Shown: one piece after another, positions 1 through 8,740 of the stretch | How the letters are laid out: each line of letters starts with the position of its first letter | How positions within the stretch are numbered: the first letter of the stretch is position 1 | Source of the DNA: Falsirhodobacter sp. 20TX0035 | GTDB taxonomy: Bacteria; Pseudomonadota; Alphaproteobacteria; Rhodobacterales; Rhodobacteraceae | DNA length: 64,000 nucleotides | Direction of reading: 5' to 3' | Assembly: GCF_028307215.1 (NCBI RefSeq) | Contig: NZ_JAQMHV010000001.1 | Span: forward strand, 737,034-801,033 | The notes under the pieces: model-generated | Seen by the model: only the letters and a program-made list of their open reading frames with translations | Database searches by the model: none | What the model was told of the DNA's origin: nothing | Made by a program: the position numbers and the translations under genes

Positions 1-94
1 TTCTAGAACCAAGGCGTGCGGAGGCCGCAGCCGCTTCAACACCCGCATGCCCGCCACCAATCACGATCACCGCATAATGTTTCACGTGAAACAC
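1..94 (-). CDS. mnmG: tRNA uridine-5-carboxymethylaminomethyl(34) synthesis enzyme MnmG, N-terminus only
   Basis: Only the first 31 codons are in the window. Read on the minus strand they give a start of the form MFHVKHYAVIVIGGGHAGVE, which carries the GGGHAG dinucleotide (FAD) binding loop of MnmG/GidA. MnmG works with MnmE to modify U34 of certain tRNAs. The GTG start at 94 directly follows the mnmE stop codon (97-95) with no gap, so the two are one transcription unit. A second in-frame GTG at 85 would remove the MFH prefix. That prefix exists because the start region is also a parS site. The gene continues beyond position 1. Confidence 0.93.
   Translation of the reverse strand, partial: MFHVKHYAVIVIGGGHAGVEAAAASARLGSR
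78..93. other. parS centromere site (ParB binding)
   Basis: The 16 bases TGTTTCACGTGAAACA form a perfect palindrome identical to the widely conserved chromosomal parS consensus. ParB binds parS and the ParA/ParB/SMC system uses it to move and compact replicated origins. Here the site covers the first codons of mnmG and encodes its FHVKH residues. It lies about 3.2 kb from the predicted oriC, the usual position for a chromosomal parS. The palindrome is seen directly; its function is inferred from the identity of the motif. Confidence 0.93.
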
Positions 95-1366
95 CTACTT
101 CCCGATACAGAAACTTGAAAAGATCTCGCCAAGAAGATCTTCGACATCCACCCGACCAACCAGAAGATCGAGTTCAAAGATACCGTGTCGCAGAGCTTCC
201 GCCGCCACTTCATCTTTTGCCTTGGATATTAACTCATCCTGCGCCGATTCTAAATGCGCAATCGCATTCGATATGGCCAGACGATGACGTTCTCGAGTAA
301 TCGTGCTGGATTGACCGCTGAGGGTTTGCAGATACTTCGTGATGTCCTGAACCAATTGATCCAGACCTTGGCCTGTCAGGCCTGACACGCCCACTCCCGT
401 TAGATCGGCTTTGGCGCCGACAACAATATCATTCTCGATCGGACCCAAGGAAAGAGGGTTTCCATCATCCAGAAACACGCGCAGGTCGGCCTGTTTGGCC
501 CGCTGGACAGCGCGCTCGATGCCCAAGGTTTCGACCGGATCATCGGTGGTGCGGAGGCCGGCGGTGTCCAGAACAGTGACCGCCAAGCCCCCCATATCCA
601 TCCGCACCTCGATGATGTCACGCGTGGTGCCCGCAACGTCCGAGGTAAGCGCTGCATCACGTCCCGCCAAAGCATTGAGAAGTGTGGACTTTCCGGAGTT
701 CGGCGCACCTACGATGGCCACTTCGAACCCGTCGCGGATACGTTCCGCTGCCCGGCTTCCAGCCACCTCCTGCCGCAGATCGAGGAGAACGGTGTCAAGA
801 AGCGCATTCACCTCCGGCCGAACATCCACCGGCACGTCCTCATCAGCGAAATCTATGGTTGCTTCGATCAGCGCCGCCGCACGGATCAGGTCGCGCCGCC
901 AACCGTCGGCGCGGCGACCGATGGCGCCGGACAGAACCCGCAGCGCCTGGCGCCGTTGGGACTCGGTCTCCGCATCGATCAGGTCGGCCAGCCCTTCGAC
1001 CTGCGCCAGATCAAGACACCCGTTTTCCAAGGCGCGGCGGGTGAACTCCCCTGCTTCGGCCAACCGACATCCGGGCATCTTCGACAAGGCGCGCAGAACG
1101 GCAGAGATCGTGGCGAGGCTGCCATGCACATGCAGCTCGGCCACATCCTCGCCCGTGAAGCTGGCGCCCTTCTGGAACAGAAGCACAAGTGCATCGTCCA
1201 AGGGGCCGGTTTCGTCGCTCAGCCGCCGCAAGGCAGCGCGGCGCGGCTCGGGGAGCGTCTCCACCCCCAGACCACGAACCGTCTCGAACGCCAAGGGGCC
1301 GGAAATCCGCAGGACCGAGACCCCCGCCCTGCCACGGGCGCTGGCAAGGGCGTAGATCGTATCCAT
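95..1366 (-). CDS. mnmE: tRNA uridine-5-carboxymethylaminomethyl(34) synthesis GTPase MnmE
   Basis: 423 residues, close to the usual length for alphaproteobacterial MnmE. The N-terminal tetrahydrofolate-binding domain begins [22 protein letters not shown] domain is embedded in the helical domain, with the P-loop GAPNSGKS at about residues 220-227 and the DTAGLR switch region after it. The C-terminal CIGK motif carries the catalytic cysteine. MnmE is a potassium-activated GTPase that forms the tRNA U34 modification complex with MnmG, whose gene starts at the next base. An AAGGGG ribosome-binding site precedes the ATG at 1366, and only 18 bp separate it from rho. Confidence 0.97.
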   Translation of the reverse strand: MDTIYALASARGRAGVSVLRISGPLAFETVRGLGVETLPEPRRAALRRLSDETGPLDDALVLLFQKGASFTGEDVAELHVHGSLATISAVLRALSKMPGCRLAEAGEFTRRALENGCLDLAQVEGLADLIDAETESQRRQALRVLSGAIGRRADGWRRDLIRAAALIEATIDFADEDVPVDVRPEVNALLDTVLLDLRQEVAGSRAAERIRDGFEVAIVGAPNSGKSTLLNALAGRDAALTSDVAGTTRDIIEVRMDMGGLAVTVLDTAGLRTTDDPVETLGIERAVQRAKQADLRVFLDDGNPLSLGPIENDIVVGAKADLTGVGVSGLTGQGLDQLVQDITKYLQTLSGQSSTITRERHRLAISNAIAHLESAQDELISKAKDEVAAEALRHGIFELDLLVGRVDVEDLLGEIFSSFCIGK

Positions 1367-1384
1367 ACGTAACCCCTTGATATA

Positions 1385-2671
1385 TCAGGTATTCATCGAG
1401 TCGAAGAATTCCGAGTTCGATTTCGTCTGCTTCAGCTTTGAGATCAGGAACTCGATCGCGTCCGTGGTTCCCATCGGGTTCAGGATGCGGCGCAGGACAT
1501 AGGTCTTCTGCAGATCCGACTTGTCGACCAGCAGATCCTCTTTCCGCGTCCCGGACTTGAGGATGTCCATCGCAGGGAAGACGCGCTTGTCGGCGACCTT
1601 GCGGTCCAGCACGATCTCGGAGTTTCCGGTCCCCTTGAACTCCTCGAAGATCACCTCGTCCATGCGGCTGCCGGTATCGATCAGCGCGGTCGCGATGATG
1701 GTCAGCGATCCCCCCTCCTCGATGTTCCGGGCGGCGCCGAAAAAGCGTTTGGGGCGTTGCAGGGCATTGGCGTCCACGCCGCCCGTCAGCACCTTGCCCG
1801 AAGACGGCACGACCGTGTTGAAGGCCCGCCCCAGGCGCGTGATGCTGTCCAGAAGGATCACCACGTCGCGCTTGTGCTCCACAAGGCGCTTGGCCTTCTC
1901 GATCACCATCTCGGCCACGGCCACGTGGCGCGTCGCGGGCTCGTCGAAGGTCGAGGACACGACCTCGCCCTTCACGCTCCGCTGCATGTCCGTCACCTCC
2001 TCGGGCCGCTCGTCGATCAGCAGCACGATCAGGTAGCATTCCGGGTGGTTCATCTCGATCGAATGGGCGATGTTCTGCAGAAGAACCGTCTTGCCCGTCC
2101 GCGGCGGCGCCACGATCAGGGCGCGCTGCCCCTTTCCGATCGGCGAGACGAGGTCGATGATCCGGGCCGAACGGTCCTTGATCGTCGGATCCTCGACCTC
2201 CATCTTCAGCCGCTCGTCGGGATACAGCGGCGTCAGGTTGTCGAAGTGGACCTTATGGCGCGCGTTCTCCGGCGTGTCGAAGTTGATCTTCTGCAGGCGC
2301 GTCAGGCAGAAGTAGCGCTCGTTCTCGCTCGGCGCCTTGATCACGCCCTCGACCGTGTCGCCGGTGCGCAGCGAATACTGGCGGATCATCTCGGGCGAGA
2401 CGTAGATGTCGTCCGGCCCCGACAGGTAGTTGGCCGAGGGCGAGCGCAGGAAGCCGAAGCCGTCCTGCAGCACTTCCAGGACCCCGTCCCCCCCGATCTC
2501 CCAGCCTTCCTCCGCATGCTCCTTCAAAAGCTGGAACATCATCTCGCCCTTGCGCATGGACGGCGCGTTCTCGATCTCCCACTCCTCGGCCATGGCCAGA
2601 AGGTCGGCCGGCGTCTTGGCCTTCAGATCGGAAAGGTTGAGGCGTTCGATGATCTCGGTCGTGTCGGTCAT
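1385..2671 (-). CDS. rho: Transcription termination factor Rho
   Basis: Hexameric RNA-dependent ATPase/helicase that terminates untranslated transcripts. It has the N-terminal Rho domain, an OB-fold RNA-binding domain with the GFGFLR RNP-like motif near residues 71-76, and the Walker A loop APPRTGKT at about 188-195 followed by [12 protein letters not shown] and the Q/R loops. I start it at the ATG at 2671 (MTDTTEII...), which gives 428 residues and matches the family N-terminus. An in-frame ATG at 2701 would add ten residues not usual for the family. Neither start has a clear Shine-Dalgarno sequence. Confidence 0.96.
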   Translation of the reverse strand: MTDTTEIIERLNLSDLKAKTPADLLAMAEEWEIENAPSMRKGEMMFQLLKEHAEEGWEIGGDGVLEVLQDGFGFLRSPSANYLSGPDDIYVSPEMIRQYSLRTGDTVEGVIKAPSENERYFCLTRLQKINFDTPENARHKVHFDNLTPLYPDERLKMEVEDPTIKDRSARIIDLVSPIGKGQRALIVAPPRTGKTVLLQNIAHSIEMNHPECYLIVLLIDERPEEVTDMQRSVKGEVVSSTFDEPATRHVAVAEMVIEKAKRLVEHKRDVVILLDSITRLGRAFNTVVPSSGKVLTGGVDANALQRPKRFFGAARNIEEGGSLTIIATALIDTGSRMDEVIFEEFKGTGNSEIVLDRKVADKRVFPAMDILKSGTRKEDLLVDKSDLQKTYVLRRILNPMGTTDAIEFLISKLKQTKSNSEFFDSMNT

Positions 2672-2732
2672 GCGGGGAAACTTGTCATTGGGGCGCGGCA
2701 AGGCGCGCTCGGGTCACGTCGGAACGGAGAAT

Positions 2733-2760
2733 GCATCGGACCGGACGGTCCTGCTGATGC
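2733..2760. repeat. Nested inverted repeat in the rho leader
   Basis: GCATC ... GATGC (2733-2737 and 2756-2760) encloses GGACCG-GA-CGGTCC (2738-2751). This makes an imperfect but stable palindrome in the 120 bp between hemJ and rho. No T-run follows on either strand, so it is a poor intrinsic terminator. It may be an operator, or a structured leader ahead of rho. The function is unknown. Confidence 0.45.
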
Positions 2761-2791
2761 CGCACATATGCGTCCGGCCCCTTCAAGTCAA

Positions 2792-3229
2792 CTAGAACCG
2801 CACGATCACGGACACCACGATCAGGACCATCAGCAGCGTCGGCACCTCGTTCATGATGCGGTAGGTCCGGCCCGACAGGCGGTTCGTGCCGCGTTCGAAA
2901 TCCTTGCGCCGGGCGGCCAGCCAGCCGTGAAACCCGCTCATCGCCAGAACGCCCGCGGCCTTGGTCCAGGGCCAGACCTGCGACCAGTCCACCACCCCCG
3001 GCGTGAACACCAGCGCCAGCCCGAAGACCCAGGTGGCGATCATCGCCGGGTTGATGATGGCCCGCAGCAGCCGGCGCTCCATCGTCTGGAACAGTGCCTC
3101 CGGCACCTCGTTCTCCGCGTGATAGACGTAAAGCCTCGGCAGATAGAACAGGCCCGCCATCCAGGCGATGACGGCGATCACGTGAAACGCCTTGATCCAC
3201 GGATAGGCGTTGGTCAGCAGGTCGGACAT
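2792..3229 (-). CDS. hemJ: Protoporphyrinogen IX oxidase HemJ
   Basis: 145-residue integral membrane protein with four predicted transmembrane helices. Its opening (AYPWIKAFHVIAVIAWMAGL) and the FYLPRLYVYH motif are typical of HemJ (UPF0093), the heme-binding enzyme that oxidises protoporphyrinogen IX to protoporphyrin IX in bacteria lacking HemG/HemY. A strong AGAGGAGAGGT ribosome-binding site precedes the ATG at 3229. The leader of the gene is the AT-rich edge of the predicted replication origin. Heme biosynthesis genes beside oriC are a known alphaproteobacterial arrangement (hemE in Caulobacter); here the neighbour is hemJ. Confidence 0.94.
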   Translation of the reverse strand: MSDLLTNAYPWIKAFHVIAVIAWMAGLFYLPRLYVYHAENEVPEALFQTMERRLLRAIINPAMIATWVFGLALVFTPGVVDWSQVWPWTKAAGVLAMSGFHGWLAARRKDFERGTNRLSGRTYRIMNEVPTLLMVLIVVSVIVRF

Positions 3230-3645
3230 GACCTCTCCTCTTTTAAAAGAAGAGTTATAAGAAGAAGAAAGATGATGATGTAAGGGGTGTGGATATCTGA
3301 ATCATGGATATTCCTCACAACGCTTTTGCACAAGGCGCGGCCTGTGGATGACATCATGGGCGACTCAGTTTCGAATTGTACCAATCTTGCCGAATAGACC
3401 CAGTAAACAAGGGCGTTTCACCACTTGTCAGCACTGTGGATAAGTTTGTGAGTCTTCATGAAGGAATCGCGAATATCCCCGATTCGCTCCCAAGCCGTTC
3501 TGCATCTTCCACAGGTGGATAAGTTCGGGCCGAATCTTGACACTGGAAGCCGTTCTGCCCATCCCTGCGTCAAGGGAAATTTTCCCGGAACCGACCCTCG
3601 TGATTCGACCCCGATTCCTCCACAGATTCGCCCCGGCCCCTGAAC
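3230..3645. other. Predicted chromosomal replication origin (oriC)
   Basis: A gene-free stretch of 416 bp between divergent hemJ and maf. It holds one perfect DnaA box on the minus strand (TGTGGATAA, 3435-3443) and three single-mismatch boxes (3288-3296, 3343-3351, 3514-3522). An AT-rich tract at 3241-3282 contains repeating GAA and GAT triplets and could be the unwinding element. There are nine GANTC sites (starting at 3299, 3362, 3450, 3464, 3481, 3532, 3602, 3613, 3625). A parS site lies 3.2 kb away. The placement near rho, a heme gene and mnmEG matches origins in this group. I see no ORF that looks real here. Confidence 0.87.
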
Positions 3646-4239
3646 ATGCGCCTTATTCTTGCCACATCTTCCGAATCACGCCGCCAGATGATGGCGAAAG
3701 CGGGGCTGGTCGCAGAAGCGATTCCCGCCCGCATCGACGAGGAGGCCGTTCGCGCCTCGCTGGACGCCGAAGGCGCCAAACCCCGCGACGTGGCCGACAC
3801 CCTGGCCGAGATGAAGGCCCGCAAGATCGCGGAACGCCACCCCGACGCCATCGTCATCGGCGGGGACCAGGTGCTGGTGTTCGACGGGCGCATTCACGGC
3901 AAGCCCGACACGCCGGATCAGGCGCGCGACCAGCTGCGGTCGATGCGTGGCCAAACACACCAGCTTCTGTCGGCCGTGGTGGTGTATGAGGAGGCGCGGC
4001 CCGTCTGGCGTCACGTAGCCGAGGCGCGGATGGTCATGCGCCCCTTTTCCGACGCTTGGTTGGACGGTTATCTTCAGCGCAACTGGGACAGCGTCCGCCA
4101 TTCCGCGGGCGCCTACAAACTGGAGGAGGAAGGCGTGCGCCTGTTCACCGAAGTCAAGGGCGACTGGTTCACCGTGATGGGCCTTCCCCTGCTGCCGCTT
4201 CTGGCCTGGCTGGGAAACCGGGGATTCATCGATGGCTGA
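3646..4239 (+). CDS. maf: Maf family nucleoside triphosphate pyrophosphatase
   Basis: 197 residues. It carries the Maf/YhdE N-terminal signature ([11 protein letters not shown]), the [10 protein letters not shown] segment with the catalytic aspartate, and the [13 protein letters not shown] region. Maf proteins hydrolyse non-canonical or modified NTPs to NMP and pyrophosphate (house-cleaning) and some affect septum formation. It is the first gene rightward of the origin and begins a tight operon: its last 8 bp overlap aroE. Confidence 0.93.
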   Translation: MRLILATSSESRRQMMAKAGLVAEAIPARIDEEAVRASLDAEGAKPRDVADTLAEMKARKIAERHPDAIVIGGDQVLVFDGRIHGKPDTPDQARDQLRSMRGQTHQLLSAVVVYEEARPVWRHVAEARMVMRPFSDAWLDGYLQRNWDSVRHSAGAYKLEEEGVRLFTEVKGDWFTVMGLPLLPLLAWLGNRGFIDG

Positions 4240-5062
4240 CCGCATTCCGCTGGCCGGCGTTCTGGGCCATCCGATCGCCCACAGCCGTTCCCCCCGCCTG
4301 CACGGCTACTGGCTGCACCGCTACGGGCTGCCCGGTCACTACATCCCGATGGATGTGGGGGGGCCGGATCTGGAACGCGTGATCCGGGCGCTGCCCAAGG
4401 CCGGCTTCGTCGGCGTGAACGTCACCCTTCCGCACAAGGAGGCGATGATCGGTCTGGCCGATGTGGTGACCGACCGGGCCGCTTTGATCGGGGCCGCGAA
4501 CACCATCACCTTCCTGCCCGATGGCCGGATCTATGCCGACAACACCGACGGCACCGGCTTTCTCGCCAACCTGCGCCAAGGGGCGCCCGACTGGGACCCG
4601 AAGGCCGGCCCCGCCGCCCTGATCGGGGCCGGCGGCGCCGCACGCGCCGTGATCGCCGCCCTGATCGAAGCGGGCGTGCCCGAGATCCGCCTGGCCAATC
4701 GCACCCGTGCGCGGGCCGAGGCGCTGCGCGCCGATTTCGGCCCCCGCGTCCTTGTGCAGGATTGGATCCAAGCCGCCAATATGCTGGAGGACGCGATGAC
4801 GGTGGTGAACACCTCTTCCCTCGGCATGACGGGCAAGCCCGACTTCCGCGTGCCGCTGGACGCCCTGTCGCCCAAGGCCACCGTCACGGACATCGTCTAC
4901 ACGCCGCTGGAGACGACGCTTCTGGCCGAAGCGCGGGCGATGGGCTGCACGGTGGTGGACGGACTGGGCATGCTGCTTCATCAGGCCGCCCCCGGGTTCG
5001 AGCGCTGGTTCGGCCAGCGCCCCGAGGTGGATCAGGCAACACGCGACTTCGTGCAGGGATGA
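4232..5062 (+). CDS. aroE: Shikimate dehydrogenase (NADP+)
   Basis: 276 residues, normal for AroE. It reduces 3-dehydroshikimate to shikimate in chorismate synthesis. Visible motifs are the substrate loop [14 protein letters not shown], the catalytic lysine in [10 protein letters not shown], the NTDGTGF aspartate, and the NADP-binding GAGGAARAV with [11 protein letters not shown] after it. The start overlaps the end of maf by 8 bp and the stop overlaps coaE through ATGA, so translation is probably coupled. Two further genes of the same pathway, aroQ and aroC, lie elsewhere in this window. Confidence 0.96.
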   Translation: MADRIPLAGVLGHPIAHSRSPRLHGYWLHRYGLPGHYIPMDVGGPDLERVIRALPKAGFVGVNVTLPHKEAMIGLADVVTDRAALIGAANTITFLPDGRIYADNTDGTGFLANLRQGAPDWDPKAGPAALIGAGGAARAVIAALIEAGVPEIRLANRTRARAEALRADFGPRVLVQDWIQAANMLEDAMTVVNTSSLGMTGKPDFRVPLDALSPKATVTDIVYTPLETTLLAEARAMGCTVVDGLGMLLHQAAPGFERWFGQRPEVDQATRDFVQG

Positions 5063-5625
5063 TCCGTCTCGGCCTCACCGGCTCCATCGGGATGGGGAAG
5101 TCCACCACGGCGGCCATGTTCGCGGGGGCAGGGGTCCCCGTCTGGGACGCGGACGCCGCCGTGCACCGCCTGTACGCGCCGGGTGGGGAGGCCGTGGAGC
5201 CAATGCGGGCGGCCTTTCCGGCGGCGGTGACGGATCACGTCAGCCGCCCGGCCCTCAAGGCGCTCCTTGCCGCCGATCCCACCCAGCTTGTCCGCATCGA
5301 AGGCATCGTGCATCCCTTGGTGGCCGAGGATCGAGAACGGTTCCAGCCGCAGGCGGATCTGGTCGTCTTCGACATCCCGCTGCTGTTCGAACGCGACATC
5401 GCGATGGACGTCACCCTTCTGGTCACCGCGCCGCACGCCCTGCAACGCACCCGCGTGCTGGCCCGTCCCGGCATGACGGAGGACACCTTCGACCTGATCC
5501 TGTCCCGCCAGATGCCCGACCGCGACAAGCGCGCCCGCGCCGATCACGTGATCGAGACGCTGGAAATGGACGCGACCCGCTTGCAGGTCCAGGCCCTGAT
5601 CCGCTATCTCTGTTCCCATGCGTGA
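5059..5625 (+). CDS. coaE: Dephospho-CoA kinase
   Basis: 188 residues; catalyses the last step of coenzyme A synthesis, the ATP-dependent phosphorylation of the 3'-hydroxyl of dephospho-CoA. The N-terminus [19 protein letters not shown] holds the P-loop, followed by the VWDADAAVH segment and the HP(L) and DIPLLFE motifs of CoaE. The ATG at 5059 overlaps the aroE stop by 4 bp, which fixes the start. The 3' end overlaps dnaQ by 8 bp. Confidence 0.96.
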   Translation: MIRLGLTGSIGMGKSTTAAMFAGAGVPVWDADAAVHRLYAPGGEAVEPMRAAFPAAVTDHVSRPALKALLAADPTQLVRIEGIVHPLVAEDRERFQPQADLVVFDIPLLFERDIAMDVTLLVTAPHALQRTRVLARPGMTEDTFDLILSRQMPDRDKRARADHVIETLEMDATRLQVQALIRYLCSHA

Positions 5626-6304
5626 AATCGTTCTGGACACCGAGACCACCGGCCTCGACCCCTTCACCGGCGACCGGATCGTGGAGATCGGGGGCGTGGA
5701 GCTGTTGAACCACATGCCCACGGGCCGCACCTATCACCAGTACATCAACCCCGAACGCAACATGCCCAAGGAAGCGTTCGACGTGCACGGCATTTCCGAG
5801 GAGTTCCTGCGCGACAAGCCGGTCTTTGCCAGCATCGGACAGGAGTTCCTGGATTTCGTGGGCGACGCGCGGCTGGTCATCCACAATGCCAGCTTCGACA
5901 TGAAATTCCTGAACTACGAACTCAAACGCATGGGCCTGCCGGAACTGCCCATGACGCAGGCGTTGGACTCGCTGGCCATTGCCCGCCGCCGCTTCCCCGG
6001 TTCGCCCGCCTCGCTTGATGCGCTGTGCCGGCGGTTCGGGATCGACAACTCCTCCCGCACGAAACACGGGGCGCTGCTGGACAGCGAGATTCTGGCGGAT
6101 GTGTATCTGGAGCTGATCGGCGGCCGTCAGCCCGATCTGGTGCTGACCACGGGCCCGGCGCGCAAGGACGGCATCGCCACCGACTGGCGCCCCCGTCCGC
6201 GCCCCGTCCCGCTGGCCCCCCGGCTGACCGAAGGGGAAGCCGCCGCCCATGCCGCCTTTGTGGCAAAGCTGGGCGACGGCGCGATCTGGCGAAAGCGCGG
6301 TTAG
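5618..6304 (+). CDS. dnaQ: DNA polymerase III epsilon subunit (3'-5' proofreading exonuclease)
   Basis: 228 residues. The DEDDh exonuclease motifs are in order: ExoI with DTETTG near the N-terminus, ExoII in [12 protein letters not shown], and ExoIII in [18 protein letters not shown]. It removes misincorporated bases inside the Pol III core. It is the last gene of maf-aroE-coaE-dnaQ. Its stop overlaps the stop of convergent secB by 4 bp, so there is no room for a separate terminator. Its position close to oriC gives it high gene dosage during fast growth. Confidence 0.96.
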   Translation: MREIVLDTETTGLDPFTGDRIVEIGGVELLNHMPTGRTYHQYINPERNMPKEAFDVHGISEEFLRDKPVFASIGQEFLDFVGDARLVIHNASFDMKFLNYELKRMGLPELPMTQALDSLAIARRRFPGSPASLDALCRRFGIDNSSRTKHGALLDSEILADVYLELIGGRQPDLVLTTGPARKDGIATDWRPRPRPVPLAPRLTEGEAAAHAAFVAKLGDGAIWRKRG

Positions 6305-6819
6305 ACCACCGTGTCGGTGGACGGCGCGTTCTGCTGGGCAGCGGCGCGCCGCTGCAGTTCGGCCCGGTACAGCGCCAGGAAGTCCACGTTGTCCACGTTC
6401 AACGAAGGGAAGCCCCCGTCGCGCGTCACGTCCGAGATGATGCGGCGGATGAACGGGAATAGCAGGCGCGGGCATTCGATCAGCAGGAACGGATGGATCT
6501 GGTCCTCGGGCACGCCCTCGATCTGGAACAGCCCACCATAGTCCAGTTCCAGAAGGAACAGCGTTTCGCCGCCGTTCTTGTTCTTCGACGTCACCTTGAA
6601 CTTCGTCGTGACCTCGTACTGGTTCGGGGCCGCGCGCTTGCGGCCGTCCAGGCTGACCTGCACCTGGATGTCCGGTTGCACGTCCCCGCCCGAGATGCCC
6701 TTCTGGGCGACCATGTTCTCGAAGGACAGGTCGCGCACATACTGGGCCAAGGCCTGCATGCGCACCTGCGGCGGGGCCGAAGGGGTGGCAGACGGGGCGG
6801 TGCCGTTCAACTCGGTCAT
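6301..6819 (-). CDS. secB: Protein-export chaperone SecB
   Basis: 172 residues. SecB is a tetrameric cytosolic chaperone that keeps preproteins unfolded and hands them to SecA. Family segments seen are [10 protein letters not shown] near the N-terminus, the beta-sheet core ([30 protein letters not shown]), and [22 protein letters not shown] with the peptide-binding and SecA-contact surface. A perfect AAGGAG precedes the ATG at 6819. The N-terminal stretch rich in Ala, Pro and Ser is longer than in E. coli, as usual for alphaproteobacteria. Confidence 0.97.
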   Translation of the reverse strand: MTELNGTAPSATPSAPPQVRMQALAQYVRDLSFENMVAQKGISGGDVQPDIQVQVSLDGRKRAAPNQYEVTTKFKVTSKNKNGGETLFLLELDYGGLFQIEGVPEDQIHPFLLIECPRLLFPFIRRIISDVTRDGGFPSLNVDNVDFLALYRAELQRRAAAQQNAPSTDTVV

Positions 6820-6859
6820 GGAAAACTCCTTGATGTCCGGAGGTGTTCTAGCAACACAA

Positions 6860-7315
6860 TCAGTGCCGGGTCCACGCCGAAGGCGGGCGGTGGGTCACCT
6901 TTTCCGTTTCAAGATCGATGAACTCGCCGTCGATGGTCGTGTCGGCCGGGCGCGGGGTGGCGGAACCCGGACGCTTGATCCGCACCTTGGCCGCGATGCG
7001 CCGCATCACCAGCTTGCGCACGGGGGGCAGCATCAGAAGAAGGCCCAGCGTGTCGGTCAGGAAACCGGGCAGGATCAGCAGGATGCCGGCGGCCACCAGC
7101 ATCGCCTTGTGGGCCAGCGGCGACAGCGGATCGCCCTTGGCCTGAAACTCGCGCATGCGGGACGTGCCGCCCTGCGCGCGGATCAGCGCCATGCCCCCCG
7201 CGGCCGTGGCTAGGATGATCAGAAGCGTCGCGCCCAGCCCGATGGCCGACCCGATGGTCACGAACAGGCTGATCTCGATCAGCGGCAAGGCGATGAGCAG
7301 GGCAAAAGGCCACAT
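6860..7315 (-). CDS. fxsA: FxsA family membrane protein
   Basis: 151 residues, beginning MWPFALLIALPLIEISLFV. It has about three hydrophobic segments, including an LILPGFLTDTLGLLLMLPPVR stretch that is the hallmark of the FxsA family (suppressor of F exclusion of phage T7 in E. coli). The cytoplasmic C-terminus is short and basic. The molecular role is not established. It sits upstream of secB in the same direction (40 bp gap) and is divergent from the Tim44-like gene. I chose the ATG at 7315 because the N-terminus is the conserved first helix. Confidence 0.85.
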   Translation of the reverse strand: MWPFALLIALPLIEISLFVTIGSAIGLGATLLIILATAAGGMALIRAQGGTSRMREFQAKGDPLSPLAHKAMLVAAGILLILPGFLTDTLGLLLMLPPVRKLVMRRIAAKVRIKRPGSATPRPADTTIDGEFIDLETEKVTHRPPSAWTRH

Positions 7316-7417
7316 GCAAAGGCTCCTTCTGAATACGGCGGGGCTGTGGACTTGGCCGCGCGCGGTCCCTACATAAGGGCTTCGGGGCAAATCCCAAACC
7401 CCTGACCGAGGTAATGC

Positions 7418-8080
7418 ATGAGTTCGTCGACCGTGATCCAGCTTCTTGTCCTTGCAGCGATTGCCGTGTTCCTGATCCTGAAACTGCGATCGGTCCTGGG
7501 CACGCGCACGGGATATGAAAAGCCGCCCGTGCAGCCGGGCACGGTCGCCCCGGCGGGGCTGCCCCGGACGGACGTGGCCGAAGGCGGGCCGGACCGGGAC
7601 ATCACGGACCATGTTCCCGAAACCTCGGACAGCGCGCGCGCCTTTGCCGCGATGAAGCGGGTGGAGCCGTCCTTCTCGGTCGCCGAATTCCTGACGGGCG
7701 CCCGCGGTGCCTACGAGATGATCCTTCTGGCCTTCGACCGCGGCGATCTGGACAGCGTGAAGGGCTTCATCGCCCCCGAGGTGCACGACGCCTTCGCCCA
7801 AGCGGTGGAGGCGCGCCGCGCCCAGGGGCTGACCGTGCATTCCAACATCATCGGCATCCGCGAACTGGCCGTGAACGAGGCGACCTTCTCGGACACGAGC
7901 CGCATCGCCGAAATCACCGTCCGCTTCATGGCCGAGATGACGACGGTCGTGAAGAACGCCGCCGGCGAGGTCGTCGAGGGCAGCGAAACCGAGACGAAGC
8001 GCCAGCGGGACCTGTGGACCTTCCAGCGGGCGATGGGCGCACAGGATCCGAACTGGCGTCTCGTCGCGACGGGCGAGTGA
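7418..8080 (+). CDS. Tim44/TimA domain membrane-anchored protein
   Basis: 220 residues: one N-terminal transmembrane helix (about 7-22), a Pro/Gly-rich linker, then a Tim44-like domain (about 75-215) of the type that peripherally binds membranes in mitochondrial TIM44. The segments FLTGARGAYEMILLAFDRGD and the RDLWTFQRAMGAQDPNWRLV ending are characteristic of the alphaproteobacterial form. Its bacterial function is not firmly known; a role in membrane protein quality or import has been suggested. A perfect hairpin terminator follows 20 bp after the stop. Confidence 0.88.
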   Translation: MSSSTVIQLLVLAAIAVFLILKLRSVLGTRTGYEKPPVQPGTVAPAGLPRTDVAEGGPDRDITDHVPETSDSARAFAAMKRVEPSFSVAEFLTGARGAYEMILLAFDRGDLDSVKGFIAPEVHDAFAQAVEARRAQGLTVHSNIIGIRELAVNEATFSDTSRIAEITVRFMAEMTTVVKNAAGEVVEGSETETKRQRDLWTFQRAMGAQDPNWRLVATGE

Positions 8081-8100
8081 ACCGGGCGTTGTCCCCTTCA

Positions 8101-8124
8101 GCCGCCGGTCTTCCGGCGGCTTTT
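8101..8124 (+). terminator. Intrinsic terminator after the Tim44-like gene
   Basis: Perfect 8-bp stem GCCGCCGG / CCGGCGGC with a TCTT loop, immediately followed by TTTT (8121-8124). Its odd feature is its place: the next gene, smr, starts 2 bp after the T-run, so any smr transcript from upstream must read through it. Confidence 0.8.
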
Positions 8125-8126
8125 GC

Positions 8127-8729
8127 ATGGCGGGCGGCCTGATGGCCCGGCGTCGCACCCTCCGCCCCGAGGAGCAGGAGCTGTGGCAGGCGGTCGCCCG
8201 CACGGCCCAGGCGATGCACCCGGAACGAAGGACGCCCGCCCCGGTGCCGCCGCCCGAGCCCGTATTGTCCTCACCCCCCAAGGCCGATCCACGGCCCGTC
8301 GGCCCGTTCAGCATGGGCGCCCGAACCTCCACCCGGCCGCATGACATCGCGCCCACCCTGCGGGACCAGATCGCCGCCCATCCGTTGAAGATGGACGCCA
8401 AGCAGTTCGCCCGCATGTCGCGCGGCCGGCTGGCGCCCGAGGCGCGGATCGACCTGCACGGCATGACGCTGGCCGAAGCGCATCCCGAGTTGATGCATTT
8501 CGTGCTGGACGCGCACCGGCAGGGGATGCGGCTGGTTCTGGTCATCACCGGCAAGGGCAAGGTGCGCGACGAAGGCGGCCCCATCCCCACCCGCATGGGC
8601 GTGCTGCGCCATCAGGTGCCCCAATGGCTGCGCCTGCCACCCTTAGGCCCCGTCGTGCAGCAGGTGGCCGAGGCGCATCTCAAACATGGCGGCATGGGCG
8701 CCTATTACGTCTACCTCCGCCGCCGATAA
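8127..8729 (+). CDS. Smr/MutS2 domain protein
   Basis: Up to 200 residues. The C-terminal Smr domain is clear: IDLHGMTLAEAHPEL (the conserved LHG), VLVITGKGK (TGKG) and the GGMGAYYVYLRRR ending. Smr domains are DNA or RNA nicking or binding modules; standalone forms are poorly characterised. The N-terminal 90 residues are charged and Pro-rich. Two starts are possible: ATG at 8127 directly behind the terminator T-run, or ATG at 8142 (MARRRTLRPEEQELW), which better resembles the family. Neither has a good ribosome-binding site. Inference: relatives often have an mltA gene between the Tim44 gene and this one, which is absent here. Confidence 0.88.
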   Translation: MAGGLMARRRTLRPEEQELWQAVARTAQAMHPERRTPAPVPPPEPVLSSPPKADPRPVGPFSMGARTSTRPHDIAPTLRDQIAAHPLKMDAKQFARMSRGRLAPEARIDLHGMTLAEAHPELMHFVLDAHRQGMRLVLVITGKGKVRDEGGPIPTRMGVLRHQVPQWLRLPPLGPVVQQVAEAHLKHGGMGAYYVYLRRR

Positions 8730-8740
8730 GGCTTGTCCGG

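Noticed and set aside
411..1355. 314-codon plus-strand ORF opposite mnmE
   Set aside because: Shadow of mnmE with Ser/Arg/Ala-biased composition and no ribosome-binding site.
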